This document shows, piece after piece, positions 62,529 through 64,000 of a DNA stretch of 64,000 nt. The notes beneath the pieces were generated by a model. It was not told where the DNA came from and did no database searches. It saw nothing but the letters and a program-made list of their open reading frames with translations. The translations under genes were made by a program, and so were the position numbers. Source of the DNA: DASXRU01 sp034665305 (GTDB taxonomy: Bacteria > Acidobacteriota > Blastocatellia > Pyrinomonadales > Pyrinomonadaceae); contig JAXDFZ010000023.1 of assembly GCA_034665305.1 (NCBI GenBank), positions 65,805 to 129,804 of the forward strand, read 5' to 3'. Numbering within the stretch: position 1 is the stretch's first letter; every line of letters starts with the position of its first letter.

Positions 62529-62597
62529 TAAGTGGTCTGGTACTGGTCTGGTAGTGGTGGTACTGACTAACCTCTCGGTCGCGTAGCGGCCCCGGTG

Positions 62598-62813
62598 AAG
62601 TCAGTACCACCACGCAGTAACGGGTGGGTCTGGCGATCGCAGATTAGAGATTTCAGATTGCGGATTGAGGAACGGTTTATTAATCGCATTCCGAAATCCG
62701 CATTCCCCAATCGTGAAGACCCACCCGCTACCGCGTGGTGGTACTGAGCTCACCCCTCGGTCGTGTATCGGTCCCGAAGAAGTCAGTACCACCACGCGGT
62801 AGCGGGTGGGTCG
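62598..62813. repeat. Three REP elements
   Basis: Direct REP with CAGTAAC loop variant (62598-62631), inverted REP (62718-62751, GACCCACCCGCTACCGCGTG) and direct REP (62779-62813, GTCAGTACCACCACGCGGTA). Between the first two lies an imperfect inverted repeat, TTTCAGATTGCGGATTGAGG / CGCATTCCGAAATCCGCATT style. A partial REP is also at 62550-62570. Confidence 0.8.
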
Positions 62814-62958
62814 CTCGCAGCTTCTAAGAGTTGCGCGATACTTAACCGTCGCTCCATCCGCGATGAACAGCCCGCTTGAGCGCCGAGCGCGAAGATCCAA
62901 TTCACTTCTCCATCAGGAGACACGCTAAGCGCAACAGCGGGCATTCACAACCGCAGTA

Positions 62959-62980
62959 GGACAGGCATTCCTGCCTGTCC
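62959..62980. repeat. GGACAGGCATTCCTGCCTGTCC-type hairpin
   Basis: GGACAGGCA and TGCCTGTCC pair almost perfectly around TTCC in a gap without genes. No T-run follows, so it is an interspersed hairpin rather than a terminator. Confidence 0.6.
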
Positions 62981-63008
62981 CTCTCAGACAATTAAGAGCC
63001 GAGCAGAC

Positions 63009-63190
63009 TCACCCTCTGCCGCGTATGGATATTGACCTCATGGACCGCCGCTGGAGATGAAAGGCGGCACCACGTTTCACTTCGTTACTGACGGTATTCA
63101 ACGTCAACGACACGACCCACCGTGGTGGTACGACTTCGCCGAAACCGATACACGACCGAGAGGTGATGTCAGTACCACCCCGCGGTAGCG
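63009..63190. repeat. Degenerate REP remnants
   Basis: CTCACCCTCTGCCGCGTATG (about 63009-63042), a short form CGACCCACCGTGGTGGTACG (63112-63133) and GTCAGTACCACCCCGCGGTA (63169-63188) are decayed REPs. The middle one has lost the inner half of the hairpin. No gene is evident between 62529 and 63348. Confidence 0.65.
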
Positions 63191-63348
63191 TCTTCGCCAA
63201 GGCGCACAACAAGCCGGTCGATCATTTCAGTCCAGCTCGATGTCGAAAACGATCACTCTCTGAACGGCCATGACCTTCGTTGAGGAGGGCATGGTTTATC
63301 TGGATGCAAGCTGGTCAGTAGACTATGGCAGGAGTATCATCAGGCGAC

Positions 63349-63648
63349 ATGATTGACGAAAAACTGCTCGGCCGTATCACTGCGAATCCGGAAATCTTTG
63401 GCGGCAAGCCAATTATTCGCGGGATGCGAATCTCAGTCGAGATGATTCTGAGTCTGCTGGCCCAAGGCGAGAAAGAGGAAACTATTCTCGCCGACTATCC
63501 CGATCTGGAGCCGGATGACCTGCGCGCCTGCTTGGCCTACGCACATGCAGCCATCTCCCATGACAAAGAAGGCGGCGAGCGAGAAGGACGTGCGCATCGG
63601 AGGCGGAGTCTCTACGGTGAGGCAGTATCTGAGTGCGGGGCTGATTGA
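63349..63648 (+). CDS. DUF433 antitoxin-like protein with aberrant C-terminus
   Basis: Start chosen at ATG 63349 (an ATG at 63325 adds eight residues). The first 70 residues, RITANPEIFGGKPIIRGMRISVEMILSLLAQGEKEETILADYPDLEPDDLRACLAYAHAAI, are a full DUF433 (VapB-like winged-helix antitoxin) core. After about residue 73 the sequence turns Arg/Gly-rich because it reads out of frame through a fragment of another gene. The PIN/DUF5615 toxin gene normally downstream is missing. Confidence 0.75.
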   Translation: MIDEKLLGRITANPEIFGGKPIIRGMRISVEMILSLLAQGEKEETILADYPDLEPDDLRACLAYAHAAISHDKEGGEREGRAHRRRSLYGEAVSECGAD

Positions 63649-63793
63649 CGAGTTACATCTGGCAATCTCGCCGGTGCTGCTGGGTGAGGGCGAGCACTTG
63701 TGGGGTGGTCTGAATCTGCCGGCGTTGGGATATGAATGCGTTAAGCGGATCGAGGGCGAGCGGGCGACGCATGTGAGGTTGCGGAAGCGGTAG
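63563..63793 (+). pseudogene. C-terminal fragment of a RibD_C/dihydrofolate reductase-like gene
   Basis: In the +2 frame relative to the DUF433 gene, KDVRIGGGVSTVRQYLSAGL and IDELHLAISPVLLGEGEHLW with GLNLPALGYECVKRIEGERATHVRLRK match the last third of the DHFR-like family also seen at 47547-48149. The N-terminal two thirds are absent and there is no own start, so this is a remnant joined to the DUF433 gene. Confidence 0.75.
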
Positions 63794-63822
63794 GGGGGGA
63801 AGGGGTAAGGGCAAAGGGCAAA

Positions 63823-64000
63823 GAGGCCCGAAGGGCCGTCATTGAGTAGCCCCGACCGTCAGGTCGGGGCCTGAGCGCCAGACAAATAATAGAGGCCCGC
63901 AGGGCCGGCACTTCTTATCTTGTGCCGGTCCTGCGGACCTCTTCGTATTTGCAAACGTCGCAAACCACGACCTGACGGTCGCGGCTATTGGCTGACGGCC
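63823..64000. repeat. Large palindromic element, copy 3 (reaches window end)
   Basis: Begins GGCCCGAAGGGCCGTCATTG and AGTAGCCCCGACCGTCAGGT, contains GGCCCGCAGGGCCGGCAC and GTGCCGGTCCTGCGGACCTC, and ends CACGACCTGACGGTCGCGGC followed by TATTGGCTGACGGCC at the window edge. It is the most complete of the three copies and its two ends are inverted relative to each other. Confidence 0.75.

Noticed and set aside
58400..63200. Prophage or plasmid integration
   Set aside because: No integrase, capsid, replication or partition genes are seen; the mobile signal is limited to RAYT/REP and non-autonomous palindromic elements.

Overview
The window looks like a chromosomal segment of an Acidobacteriota bacterium, most likely class Blastocatellia. 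This is inferred from gene families: a large TonB-dependent receptor with an N-terminal carboxypeptidase-regulatory domain, a PadR regulator followed by an orphan duplicated FtsX/MacB permease without an ATPase (ADOP type), secreted PQQ-like propellers, and a very high density of short palindromic intergenic repeats. No 16S rRNA gene or other phylogenetic marker is present, so this is not proven.

Layout. (1) 1-3025: 5' part of a secreted multidomain protein whose last visible residues look like dockerin repeats. (2) 3.8-16.4 kb: an 1898-residue multicopper oxidase faces a five-gene operon encoding a YVTN propeller, two SCO copper chaperones, a cytochrome c/type-1 binding-protein chimera and a SurA-like/DsbA fusion. 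I read this as an envelope metal-oxidation or copper-electron-transfer locus. (3) 16.9-19.8 kb: a MarR-pirin-NmrA-DoxX operon with a clear promoter and an overlapping operator-like palindrome. (4) 20-47.5 kb: an acidic-polysaccharide (uronate) utilisation region with alginate-lyase-like, heparinase-II/III-like and DUF4861-GH88 enzymes, a GH3 glucosidase, two hexuronate transporters, KduI/IolB, KduD, KDG kinase, KDPG aldolase, two further SDRs, a LarA homologue, a TonB receptor and a ROK repressor with a perfect operator over its own promoter. (5) 47.5-58.5 kb: housekeeping and accessory genes, including YCII-like, DUF2975 with a broken XRE partner, an ECF sigma factor, PadR-ADOP, a PQQ propeller, SDR, DinB and DUF2306 proteins. 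(6) 58.4-64 kb: a repeat-rich island with two RAYT transposases, many REP hairpins, a 21-bp tandem array, large palindromic elements and a DUF433/RibD-C chimera.

How the genes fit together. In the uronate region, secreted lyases and hydrolases would release unsaturated uronates, the TonB receptor and MFS carriers would import products, and KduI, KduD, KDG kinase and KDPG aldolase would yield pyruvate and glyceraldehyde-3-phosphate. In the oxidase locus, the SCO proteins and the DsbA-type foldase are plausible maturation factors for the giant copper oxidase, and the haem c protein a plausible electron acceptor.

Almost every long intergenic gap carries a different palindromic repeat family. 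In several places these repeats run into the annotated ends of genes.
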